A stretch of DNA of 16,887 nt, from assembly GCA_031267345.1 (NCBI GenBank), contig JAIRZG010000211.1, positions 1 to 16,887 of the forward strand, in the 5' to 3' direction. The DNA is from Zoogloeaceae bacterium (GTDB taxonomy: Bacteria; Pseudomonadota; Gammaproteobacteria; Burkholderiales; Rhodocyclaceae). The notes below the pieces were generated by a model that searched no databases, had not been told where the DNA came from, and saw only the letters and a list, made by a program, of their open reading frames with translations. This document shows, piece after piece, positions 7,317 to 13,869 of the stretch. Position 1 is the stretch's first letter; every line of letters begins with the position of its first letter. The translations under genes were made by a program, and so were the position numbers.

Positions 7317-7321
7317 CGGAG

Positions 7322-8611
7322 TTATCGGGCAAAAGGCCCCCAGGCAGGCTCGCGCACATCGCCCACCGGAACGGAAAGACGCTGCCGGACGCCGCCATCC
7401 GTAGATACCGCCGACAACACGCCGCGCCCGTTTGTTTCCGTCGCCACCACGATCATGCGTCCATTGGGCGCGAAGCTGGGCGATTCATCCCGTCCGAAAT
7501 CCGAAAGCATTTGCACCTGACGGCTCTGCAAATCCATGATCGCCAACTGAAAACGTCCGTCCTGCCGGGTGATGAAGGCCAGACTCTTGCCGTCCGGCGA
7601 AGGATGCGGCGAGACATTGTAATTGCCTTCAAAGGTGACGCGCTCGGCAACGCCGCCATTCGCCGCTACCCGGTAAATCTGCGGACTACCGCCCCGGTCG
7701 GAGGTAAAGTAAATCTGCGCGCCATTGGCGGAAAACTGCGGTTCGGTGTCGATACCGGCGGAAGACGTGAGGCGCGTCAGCGCGCCGCCGCCATTCGCGC
7801 CGATGGTGTAAATCTGCGAATTGCCGTCGCGGGTCAACACAATCGCCAGCCGCTGTCCATCCGGCGACCAGGCGGGCGCGGAATTGGAACCCTTGAAATT
7901 GGCGATGACCTGGCGCGCGCCCGTGGTCAGCGAATGCACGAAAATGATGGGCTTTTTGTTCTCGAAGGAAACATAGGCGATGCGCGCGCCATCCGGCGAC
8001 CAGGCCGGAGAAATGATGGGTTCTCTGGAGACCAGCGCCGTCTGCGCGTTTTGCCCGTCGGAGTCGGCAATGCGTAGTTCATAACGGCTGCCGGTTTTAT
8101 GGACATAGGCGATGCGGGTGGAAAACACGCCTTTTTCGCCGGTCAGTTTTTCGTAAATGTAATCGGCAACGCGATGTCCGGCGGCGCGCAATTGCGGCGC
8201 TGCCGTGAGATAGGCCGCGCCGCCCAGATTGCTCTGGCGATTGGTGTCATACAGCCGGAAACGCGCTTCCAGCCGACCATCGGCGTTGCGCCGCAGACTG
8301 CCTGCCGCCAGCGCGTCCACGCCCCGGATTTTCCAGTCGCCATAATCCACGGCGGAAATCTCGCTCAGGACTTCGCTGCCCGTATCCACCAGCCTGAACA
8401 GGCCGCTGCGCTCCAGGTCGCTGCGCACTACAGCGGTCAATGCCTGACTGGCGCCCGCCTCGCCGCCAAAATCCGCAATCGCCACCGGAATCCGGTTCGC
8501 GCCCGCACCCGTAATTTCAATCGCCAACTGCGCTTCGGCAGCGAGGCTCCAACACAACGCTCCCCCCAACAACAACCGGGCAAGGCCATTTGAAAAACGG
8601 GAAAATTTCAT
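7322..8611 (-). CDS. tolB: Tol-Pal system beta-propeller protein TolB
   Basis: Periplasmic protein of 429 aa. A signal peptide cleaves near AEA|Q28. The N-terminal alpha/beta domain (about 28-160: IPVAIADFGGE, VVRSDLERSGLF, GVDALAAGSL) is followed by a six-bladed beta-propeller with repeated AWSPDG..IAY blades (SPAWSPDGARIAYVS, APAWSPDGQRLAI, EPQFSANGAQIYFTSDRGG, SPHPSPDGKSLAF and SPSFAPNGRMIVV). TolB links Pal to TolA across the envelope. ATG 8611 is chosen because it begins the signal peptide and gives the normal family length; an open frame extending further upstream lacks family sequence. tolQRA, normally directly upstream, is replaced by the pts cluster, so tolB likely has its own promoter. 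Confidence 0.97.
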   Translation of the reverse strand: MKFSRFSNGLARLLLGGALCWSLAAEAQLAIEITGAGANRIPVAIADFGGEAGASQALTAVVRSDLERSGLFRLVDTGSEVLSEISAVDYGDWKIRGVDALAAGSLRRNADGRLEARFRLYDTNRQSNLGGAAYLTAAPQLRAAGHRVADYIYEKLTGEKGVFSTRIAYVHKTGSRYELRIADSDGQNAQTALVSREPIISPAWSPDGARIAYVSFENKKPIIFVHSLTTGARQVIANFKGSNSAPAWSPDGQRLAIVLTRDGNSQIYTIGANGGGALTRLTSSAGIDTEPQFSANGAQIYFTSDRGGSPQIYRVAANGGVAERVTFEGNYNVSPHPSPDGKSLAFITRQDGRFQLAIMDLQSRQVQMLSDFGRDESPSFAPNGRMIVVATETNGRGVLSAVSTDGGVRQRLSVPVGDVREPAWGPFAR

Positions 8612-8643
8612 GGTCGTCACATCACAATAAAAGCAAAACCCGT

Positions 8644-8655
8644 ATTCTACCCTTG
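8644..8655 (-). promoter_or_regulatory. tolB: Putative tolB promoter element CAAGGGTAGAAT
   Basis: Read on the minus strand, CAAGGG is followed by TAGAAT (8649-8644), a 5-of-6 match to the -10 consensus, 33 bp before the tolB start codon. No convincing -35 lies 16-18 bp further up. The same 12-mer occurs upstream of the PTS cluster at 11194-11205, and in both cases a CGG and a T-rich stretch follow. The shared block suggests a common promoter type or a common bound factor. Confidence 0.4.
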
Positions 8656-8718
8656 TCCTTGCGAACGATGACGCGCCTCCGATGACGCGAGCGGTAACGG
8701 GTTGAAACGTGTTTTCGC

Positions 8719-8752
8719 CGTAGCGTTGCGCGGACGAAGCGGATTTCCGATC
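8719..8752 (+). repeat. Possible degenerate copy of the interspersed repeat at 11421-11461
   Basis: It begins CGTAGCG (8719-8725) and ends with CGGATTTCCGATC (8740-8752). That 13-mer recurs exactly at 11449-11461, also downstream of a CGTAG start. The middle is shorter and does not form the clean hairpin seen in the other copy. It lies in the ptsI-tolB gap. Confidence 0.35.
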
Positions 8753-8755
8753 TCC

Positions 8756-8769
8756 GTCCTGCGCAGGAC
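8756..8769. other. Perfect 14-bp palindrome after ptsI
   Basis: GTCCTGCGCAGGAC is its own reverse complement and lies 9 bp beyond the ptsI stop codon. It can form a 5-bp stem with a 4-base loop, or serve as a dimer binding site. No T-run follows on the minus strand, so it is not a standard terminator. Confidence 0.35.
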
Positions 8770-8778
8770 ATCCTTCGA

Positions 8779-10509
8779 TCACAGTTTTTCCACGGCCTCC
8801 TTGATTTTTTCGGTTTCGTCCAGACGCAGGATGCGGCGGGCGAGGGGGGCAAGTTCGCTGGCGTCGGCCTGAATCACGCGGCTTTTGACGTGCATGATTT
8901 GCGAAGGGTGCATGGAAAAGGTGCGCAAGCCCAATCCCAGCAAAAGACGGGTAAAGCGGGCGTCGCCCGCCATTTCGCCGCAGAGGGAAACCGGAACGCC
9001 CGCTTTTTCCGCCGTGGAGAGCGTATGCGCCACCAGCATCATCACGGCGGGATGCAGCGGATCATAGAGGCTGGCGACCTGTTCATCGCTGCGATCGATC
9101 GCCAGCGTGTATTGAATCAGGTCATTGGTGCCGATGGAAAGAAAATCCAGTCGCTTCAGGAACATGTTGATCGCCAGCGCCGCGCCGGGAATTTCAATCA
9201 TGCCGCCGATTTCAATGTCTTCATCGAAGGCAACGCGCTCCGCCCGCAGGCTTTCCTTGGCGGCGTTCACCGCCAGCAGCGAAGCGTCAATCTGGCGCGC
9301 GTGGGAAAGCATGGGGATCAGGAGCTTGACCTTGCCATAGCGCGAAGCGCGCAAAATGGCGCGTAGTTGCTGGCGGAACATTCCCGGTTCCGCCAGCGAC
9401 AGACGAATGGCGCGTCGCCCCAGGGCGGGATTGGTCGGGGTGCGCTGGGTGTCCGGCGTCTTGTCGCCGCCCAGATCAAAGGTGCGGATGGTGACGGGAC
9501 GACCGTCCATGTCCTTCACCACCTTCCGGTAGGCCTCGAATTGTTCTTCTTCCGCAGGCGCGTCGCCGCGTCCCAGAAACAGGAATTCGGTGCGGAACAG
9601 CCCCACGCCGTCCGCGCCCGCTTCCAGCGCCGCGCGCGTATCGGAAGGGATTTCGATGTTGGCGAAAAGGCCCACGTCCACGCCATCCAGAGTGCGCGGC
9701 TGCATGGATTTCAGGCGTTTCAGCTTGGTGCGTTCGAGTTCCAGTTGCTCTTTGCGAATCCGGTATTCATCGAGCACCTGCTCATCGGGATTCACAATCA
9801 ACACGCCGCGCGTGCCATCGACAATCAGCGTTTCCGCATCGCGGATCATGGCGCGGGCGCTGGACAGACCGACAATGGCGGGGATCGCCATGCTGCGCGC
9901 CAGAATCGCGGTATGCGAAGTCGCGCCGCCGACATCGGTGACAAAGGCGGCGAAATGATGTTCCTTGAAGGCGATGGTGTCGGCAGGCGACAGATCATGC
10001 GCCACGATGACCCGTGTCTCTTCCGTCTCGTCTTTGGCCTTCTTCAGCGACACCCGTCCCGGACGACCGAGCAATTCCTTGATTACCCGCTCGCCCACTT
10101 GCAGGACATCGTATTTGCGCTCTTTCAGATAGGGGTCTTCAAACCGCTCGAACTGTTCGACCAGATGCTCCATTTGCTGCACCAGCGCCCATTCGACGTT
10201 ACACAGCCGTTCGCGCACAATGCGCCGGGTCGCGCCGATAAGCTCCGGATCGGATAGAAACAGCACGTGCAGATCGATGAAGGCCATCAATTCGTTGGGC
10301 GCGGTGGGCGCGCGGTCGTTGTGCGCCTTCAGGGCCAGCAATTCGGCGCGCGCCGCATCCACGGCGCGATCCAGCCGCGCCAGCTCCTTGTCTACCTGAC
10401 GGGCGCTAATTGTCAAATGCGCCACTTCCAGCGTGGCGTGTGACATGAGCATGGCCTGCCCGATGGCGATGCCGCCCGAAATGCCCAGGCCGTGCAGGGT
10501 ATAACTCAT
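8779..10509 (-). CDS. ptsI: PTS enzyme I (phosphoenolpyruvate-protein phosphotransferase)
   Basis: Cytosolic, 576 aa; takes phosphate from PEP and passes it to HPr. N-terminal HPr-binding and phosphohistidine domain: G194-GATSH199-TAILARSMAIP, with H199 the active histidine. The C-terminal PEP-binding TIM barrel contains GVGLFRTEFLFL, IRTFDLGGDK, FLSIGTNDLIQYTLA, DRSDEQVASLYDPLHPAV and SLCGEMAGD with its catalytic cysteine. The N-terminus (LHGLGISGGIAIGQA) is typical and no GAF domain is present, so this is EI and not the nitrogen-PTS PtsP. ATG 10509 overlaps the ptsH stop by 4 nt (ATGA). No sugar permease follows, so the cluster is more likely regulatory or serves a distant EII. Confidence 0.97.
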   Translation of the reverse strand: MSYTLHGLGISGGIAIGQAMLMSHATLEVAHLTISARQVDKELARLDRAVDAARAELLALKAHNDRAPTAPNELMAFIDLHVLFLSDPELIGATRRIVRERLCNVEWALVQQMEHLVEQFERFEDPYLKERKYDVLQVGERVIKELLGRPGRVSLKKAKDETEETRVIVAHDLSPADTIAFKEHHFAAFVTDVGGATSHTAILARSMAIPAIVGLSSARAMIRDAETLIVDGTRGVLIVNPDEQVLDEYRIRKEQLELERTKLKRLKSMQPRTLDGVDVGLFANIEIPSDTRAALEAGADGVGLFRTEFLFLGRGDAPAEEEQFEAYRKVVKDMDGRPVTIRTFDLGGDKTPDTQRTPTNPALGRRAIRLSLAEPGMFRQQLRAILRASRYGKVKLLIPMLSHARQIDASLLAVNAAKESLRAERVAFDEDIEIGGMIEIPGAALAINMFLKRLDFLSIGTNDLIQYTLAIDRSDEQVASLYDPLHPAVMMLVAHTLSTAEKAGVPVSLCGEMAGDARFTRLLLGLGLRTFSMHPSQIMHVKSRVIQADASELAPLARRILRLDETEKIKEAVEKL

Positions 10510-10775
10510 TCCGCCTCCCCGAAGCGACTGGCGATCAGTTCGGACAACGCCTGTATGGCGGCTGCTTCGTCGCGTCCTGACGCTTCCAGTGTAATTTGTT
10601 TGCCGTATCCGGCCGCCAGCATCATCACGCCCATGATGCTTTTGGCGTTGACGCGATGACCGTTGCGCTCCATCCAGATGTCGCTCTCAAAAGCGCCCGC
10701 CAGTTGCGAAAGCTGACCGGAAGGACGCGCGTGCAGTCCCAGCTTGTTAATGATTTCGACTTCACGCCTTTGCAT
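10506..10775 (-). CDS. ptsH: Phosphocarrier protein HPr
   Basis: 89 aa. It receives phosphate from EI at H15 (LGLHARPSG, residues 12-20) and passes it to EIIA proteins. S46, in NAKSIMGVMMLAAG, matches the regulatory serine phosphorylated by HPr kinase in many proteobacteria and in Firmicutes; the kinase gene is not in the window. ATG 10775 overlaps the stop codon of the EIIA gene by one base (TGATG), and the end overlaps ptsI by four, so the three genes are tightly coupled. An in-frame TTG one codon upstream is less likely, because ATG places the active residues at the standard 15 and 46. Confidence 0.96.
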   Translation of the reverse strand: MQRREVEIINKLGLHARPSGQLSQLAGAFESDIWMERNGHRVNAKSIMGVMMLAAGYGKQITLEASGRDEAAAIQALSELIASRFGEAE

Positions 10776-11167
10776 CAAATATCCTTTTGCATGTCGAGCG
10801 CGCCATCACGCGCGCCGCTGACGGCCTTGGTTACGATGGTTTCCAGATCCTTGTCCCGATAGGTCAGGGCGCGCAGCAACATGGGCAGACTGAGGCCGGA
10901 AACGCCTGCCACCTTCCCTGGTTCCAGGAGCTTCATCGCCACATTGGCGGGCGTCGCGCCAAAAATATCCGTCATTACCAGCGCCCCCGCGCCGCCATCG
11001 ACCTGCCGCAAGCAGCATTGCGCCAGCGGCAGAATATCCAGCGGATCATCCTGCGCCGCAACCCCCAGTTGCGCCAGCAACGGCGGACGTTTGTTGAGAA
11101 TGTGGCAGGCATTCTGCAACAACGCCTCGCCCAGCGTTCCGTGCGTTATCAACAAAATGCCTATCAT
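10775..11167 (-). CDS. PTS mannose/fructose-family EIIA domain protein
   Basis: Cytosolic phosphocarrier of 130 aa with the EIIA-Man fold. The N-terminus IGILLITHG places the phosphorylatable histidine at H9, and MTDIFGATPANVAMKLL is the second conserved segment. It has no IIB domain, unlike E. coli ManX, and no IIC or IID genes are nearby. Stand-alone EIIA-Man with HPr and EI is common in betaproteobacteria, where it is thought to have a regulatory role. The Shine-Dalgarno before ATG 11167 is weak. It is the first gene of the cluster. Confidence 0.92.
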   Translation of the reverse strand: MIGILLITHGTLGEALLQNACHILNKRPPLLAQLGVAAQDDPLDILPLAQCCLRQVDGGAGALVMTDIFGATPANVAMKLLEPGKVAGVSGLSLPMLLRALTYRDKDLETIVTKAVSGARDGALDMQKDI

Positions 11168-11193
11168 GCGCGTCTCAACTGAAATAAAACCGG

Positions 11194-11205
11194 ATTCTAC
11201 CCTTG
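11194..11205 (-). promoter_or_regulatory. Putative PTS-cluster promoter element CAAGGGTAGAAT
   Basis: On the minus strand CAAGGG is followed by TAGAAT (11199-11194), 26 bp before the EIIA start codon. The -35 region is poor (TGGCAT at 18-bp spacing). This 12-mer is identical to the one before tolB, with similar bases after it (CCGGTTTTATTT here). Confidence 0.4.
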
Positions 11206-11420
11206 CAGACCGACTTCATGCCACACGACAGCATTGACATGCGCCGACCCTGTAAATTCAGTAACGCGGTGAAAACTACGAATGGATTCCGCGATTACAC
11301 GCGAAATGACAGGATTGGACACCGGACGCGCGCCTTCGTCAAAATCCTGATGGCGTGGCACAGGAGCGCTTCACGAGCCGCCCCCGCATTCGCCTCCGGT
11401 GCGGACAGGCGGTCAAGCAT

Positions 11421-11461
11421 CGTAGGGGCGCGATTCACTGCGCCGCTACGGATTTCCGATC
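11421..11461 (+). repeat. REP-like hairpin element
   Basis: CGTAG, G, GGCGC (11421-11431) pairs with GCGCC, G, CTACG (11440-11450) around the eight bases GATTCACT, with a single G-G mismatch. Short palindromes of the CGTAGGGGCG type are common dispersed extragenic elements in bacteria. The following CGGATTTCCGATC (11449-11461) recurs at 8740-8752, so the element may extend to 11461 and exist in several copies. Confidence 0.55.
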
Positions 11462-11475
11462 CCTGGCGTTCGTAA

Positions 11476-11505
11476 CCGTTCGTCGTAAGAATCTGACCGT
11501 TCGTC
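11476..11505 (+). promoter_or_regulatory. Tandem LytTR (AlgR-like) binding sites upstream of the minor-pilin operon
   Basis: CCGTTCGTC occurs exactly at 11476-11484 and 11497-11505, in direct orientation with 12 bp between. A third, partial copy, GCGTTCGTA, lies at 11466-11474. CCGTTCGTC is the classic AlgR site from the Pseudomonas algD promoter, and LytTR-family regulators bind 9-bp direct repeats with 12-13 bp spacers. AlgR activates fimU-pilVWXY1Y2E in P. aeruginosa, the counterpart of the operon that follows here. The near site ends 9 bp before the -35 position of the -10 at 11538, a suitable place for an activator. The regulator gene itself is not in the window. Confidence 0.65.
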
Positions 11506-11537
11506 TGACGGGGCGCGCGGATTTTCATGTCATCGGG

Positions 11538-11543
11538 TATAAG
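11538..11543 (+). promoter_or_regulatory. -10 element of the fimT-pilVWXY1 promoter
   Basis: TATAAG (5 of 6 to TATAAT), preceded by GGG. The -35 position (11515-11520) is GCGCGG, with no resemblance to TTGACA, so the promoter should need an activator; the CCGTTCGTC repeats lie just upstream. The predicted start is near 11550, giving about a 50-nt leader to fimT. Confidence 0.5.
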
Positions 11544-11565
11544 TAAGGCACATGTGCAGGAGTTG

Positions 11566-11587
11566 CGCGCAGACGTTGCGCGTTTTT
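11566..11587 (+). terminator. Hairpin plus T5 in the fimT leader, possible attenuator
   Basis: CGCGCA (11566-11571) and TGCGCG (11577-11582) form a 6-bp GC-rich stem with loop GACGT, followed directly by TTTTT (11583-11587) and then the ribosome site GGGAGAG. This is the layout of a short intrinsic terminator between promoter and first gene. The flanking direct repeat GTTGCGCG (11562-11569 and 11575-11582) gives no obvious antiterminator. The stem is short, so termination could be partial. Confidence 0.4.
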
Positions 11588-11599
11588 GGGAGAGCACTC

Positions 11600-12178
11600 A
11601 TGAAAGATTTTGGCAAGACGCGCGGGTTTACGGGGTTTACGTTGAAAATGCGCGGGTTTACGCTGCTCGAATTGATGATCATTCTGATGTTGATTGCCGT
11701 TTTCGCGGCGTTTGCGGTGCCGGCGTTCAAGCACAGGATGGAGCGGACGAAGGTGGAGGCTTCCACGGATGAATTGTTGACGGCCTTGCGTTTCGCGCGC
11801 GGTGAGGCGATTACGCGCGGGACGGAGGTGTCGCTGGCGCCGAAGGTGGCTGCTGCGCCGCTGGACGATGGCTGGAACGTGGAGACGCAGAATTTTGGCG
11901 GTGCGTCTGTTCTCTTGCGTGAGCATAACGCCTTGAATGGCGTGAAAGTTTGCACGGGCGCGAATGTTTGCGGGCAGGAAATCGAGTTTACCTTTACGCC
12001 CAGAGGCAGCATGAAAGTCAAGGTGGCGGGTACGCAGGGAACCAGCGTCACGCTTCTGGTGCGACCTGAAATTTACAATGTGGCGGGCAATGCGTCCTCG
12101 TGCGGCGCGGGTTTGCTGCTGGATGTGAATGCGCAGGGACACGCCAGGATTTCCGAAGACAGTGCTTGTACGATTTGA
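11600..12178 (+). CDS. fimT: Type IV pilus minor pseudopilin, FimT/FimU (GspH) family
   Basis: 192 aa, first gene of the minor-pilin operon. A type III prepilin signal, KMRG|FTLLELMIILMLIAVFAAFAVPAF, carries the conserved Glu at +5 of the mature protein and the hydrophobic helix. It is followed by the GspH-like pattern RTKVEASTDELLTALRFARGEAITRG. Prepilin peptidase (PilD) would cut after the Gly. GGGAGAG lies 5 nt before ATG 11600. The leader is unusually long, MKDFGKTRGFTGFTLKMRG, and repeats RGFT and GFT; ATG 11648 (MRGFTLLEL) would give a short leader but has no clear ribosome site. Minor pilins of this family prime pilus assembly at the tip. The stop codon lies within a GATTT triplet repeat (12172-12186). 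Confidence 0.9.
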   Translation: MKDFGKTRGFTGFTLKMRGFTLLELMIILMLIAVFAAFAVPAFKHRMERTKVEASTDELLTALRFARGEAITRGTEVSLAPKVAAAPLDDGWNVETQNFGGASVLLREHNALNGVKVCTGANVCGQEIEFTFTPRGSMKVKVAGTQGTSVTLLVRPEIYNVAGNASSCGAGLLLDVNAQGHARISEDSACTI

Positions 12179-12198
12179 TTTGATTTGTGAGGTTCATC

Positions 12199-12720
12199 AT
12201 GCGCGCTCAAACTTTTTCTTCTTTTGCCCCGATGTCGGCTTCGATGCGGGGGTTTACGCTGCTGGAAGTGTTGGTGGCGGTGGTTGTTCTGGCGATTGGC
12301 ATCCTGGGTCTGGTGGGGTTGCAGACTTCTTCCCTGAAGCAGAACCAGAACGCGATGGCGCGCACGATAGCGACCGAATACGCCAACGCCATTGTGGATA
12401 AAATGCGGAGCAATCCCAGGGAAGCGGCGCTGGGCTATTACAATGTCAGGCCGGATGGCGCGGCTGTTCCGAATGTTCCGCCGGAGTCGCAGGCCGGCAA
12501 GGATGTAAAGTTGTGGCAGGACAATCTGAAAAAGGCGTTGCCGGCGGCGCAGGTGCAGGTGTGTCGCGCCAAGGGCGAGACGGCGGGCGCGACGACTTGC
12601 GGCACCGAGGGCGATTACTACATGGTGTGCATTCGTTGGGATCAGGCGGGGGGCGGTAGTAATAAAGACCCGTTGTTCGAGGCCAATACCCAGCAATTTT
12701 ATCTGGCGGGGCGGATATGA
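12199..12720 (+). CDS. pilV: Type IV pilus minor pilin PilV
   Basis: 173 aa. Prepilin signal SASMRG|FTLLEVLVAVVVLAIGILGLVGLQ with Glu at +5; the run AIGILGLVGLQ after the first helix half is characteristic of PilV. The C-terminal half carries cysteines (VCRAKGE, TTCGTEG, YMVCIRWDQ) likely to form disulfides, as in other PilV proteins. GAGG at 12189-12192 precedes ATG 12199 by six bases. The leader before the cleavage site is long (about 17 residues). The end overlaps the pilW start by 4 nt (ATGA), indicating coupled translation. Confidence 0.92.
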   Translation: MRAQTFSSFAPMSASMRGFTLLEVLVAVVVLAIGILGLVGLQTSSLKQNQNAMARTIATEYANAIVDKMRSNPREAALGYYNVRPDGAAVPNVPPESQAGKDVKLWQDNLKKALPAAQVQVCRAKGETAGATTCGTEGDYYMVCIRWDQAGGGSNKDPLFEANTQQFYLAGRI

Positions 12721-13853
12721 AGACCTTGCGGAAAAATCCGGCGGCGTCCGCCGTCCAGGGCGGGTTCACCCTCATTGAGTTGATGGTGGCGGCGGTGATC
12801 GGGCTGGTTGTGCTGATGGCGGTTTCCTTCGCCTTTATTGGCGGTCGTCATGCTTATGTGCTGAACAGCGAGATGATGCGGATGCAGGAAAACGCGCGCG
12901 CGGCATTGGAGACTATCCGGCGTGACGCGCGTATGGCGGGTTTTCATGGCTGCGTGGATGCAGAAGAGTTGGAGGACATGTCCGGCATGGGCGTGAATTT
13001 CGATCGGTTCAAGGATGGGGTTTACGCGCAGGCGGGCGGTTACACGGACGCGATTCCCAATATGGCGGATAACGCCGCGTCTGTGGGGATGGAGATTCAT
13101 GGGGTGCGGGCGAACGCGGGTACGGCGGATGTGCTGAAGGAATTCGTCGCCAGCGATGGCGCGTTGACGGTCGCGGGCGGCGCGCTGGCGCATCTGCTGG
13201 AGCTGGACGATTACAGTGACGCGCGGGTATTGATCAGCGATTGCAGCGGCGGCGGGCTGCTCATGCGGCAAACGGGCGCCGGTGTGCCGGAAGACCCGTC
13301 CGGGGAGGGCACGGTCTCGGTGTCGGGATCGGGCGGCAGCGACAGCGCGCATATATTCGCGCGCGGGGCGCAGGTGTTCCAGTATTCGCGACCACGCGCT
13401 TTTCGCGTCAAGGCAAATCCGGACGATGTTTTCGAGGACGTCGTCGGTTCGACTTTGCCGATAGGTTCCCTGTATTACAACGAGGGCGGGTTGTCGGAGG
13501 TTGCGAATCTGGAGGAGTTGGCGCGTGGCGTGGAGGCTTTTCGCGTGTGCCTGGTGGATGAGACGGATGCGGCGAACAAGCGTCTGACGCGCTGGGAGTC
13601 CGCGCCGACCGCGATGAAGCGCAACGCGACGCAGGTGCAGGTGGATCTGGTGCTGGTTTCGTATCGGCCGGAGGTGTTGCCGGAGGCGGCGCAGTATGAG
13701 ATGCGTCTGTGCGGCGACGATCCGGCGGGGGCCGCGAGTTATGTCACGACGGATCGGCGTTTGCGGCGGCTTTTTTCCGCGACGATGGCGATACGCAACA
13801 AGATTACGAGTGTGGATAAGAGCGTGGAAGCGCACGATTCTGCGGCGGATTGA
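12717..13853 (+). CDS. pilW: Type IV pilus assembly protein PilW
   Basis: 378 aa minor pilin, long as usual for PilW. Prepilin signal QGG|FTLIELMVAAVIGLVVLMAVSFAF with Glu at +5, then FIGGRHAYVLNSEMMRMQENARAALETIRRDARMAGFHGC, the typical PilW helix and first beta segment. Later segments include VEAFRVCLVDETDA and VDLVLVSYRPEV. PilW is part of the tip-associated complex with FimT/U, PilV, PilX and PilY1. It is coupled to pilV by the overlapping ATGA. pilX starts 16 nt after its stop. Confidence 0.93.
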   Translation: MKTLRKNPAASAVQGGFTLIELMVAAVIGLVVLMAVSFAFIGGRHAYVLNSEMMRMQENARAALETIRRDARMAGFHGCVDAEELEDMSGMGVNFDRFKDGVYAQAGGYTDAIPNMADNAASVGMEIHGVRANAGTADVLKEFVASDGALTVAGGALAHLLELDDYSDARVLISDCSGGGLLMRQTGAGVPEDPSGEGTVSVSGSGGSDSAHIFARGAQVFQYSRPRAFRVKANPDDVFEDVVGSTLPIGSLYYNEGGLSEVANLEELARGVEAFRVCLVDETDAANKRLTRWESAPTAMKRNATQVQVDLVLVSYRPEVLPEAAQYEMRLCGDDPAGAASYVTTDRRLRRLFSATMAIRNKITSVDKSVEAHDSAAD

Positions 13854-13869
13854 GGGGGAGGAGTCGAAA

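Larger units (their letters stand above)
11168..11599. other. Divergent intergenic region between the PTS cluster and the minor-pilin operon
   Basis: 432 bp without a supportable gene. From left to right it holds the PTS-side promoter motif (11194-11205), a stretch without recognisable signals (about 11206-11420), a REP-like hairpin (11421-11450), direct repeats matching AlgR sites (11476-11505), a -10 element (11538-11543), a hairpin with T5 (11566-11587), and the fimT ribosome site GGGAGAG (11588-11594). Confidence 0.7.

Noticed and set aside
8756..8769. Palindrome after ptsI as an intrinsic terminator
   Set aside because: The stem is only five pairs as a hairpin and no T-run follows; it is listed only as a palindrome.
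9367..10257. Plus-strand open frame within ptsI
   Set aside because: It lies entirely opposite ptsI and has no recognisable domain or ribosome site.
11234..11258. TTGACA at 11234 with TAAATT at 11253 as the fimT promoter
   Set aside because: The spacer is only 13-14 bp and no hexamer resembling -10 lies at 16-18 bp.
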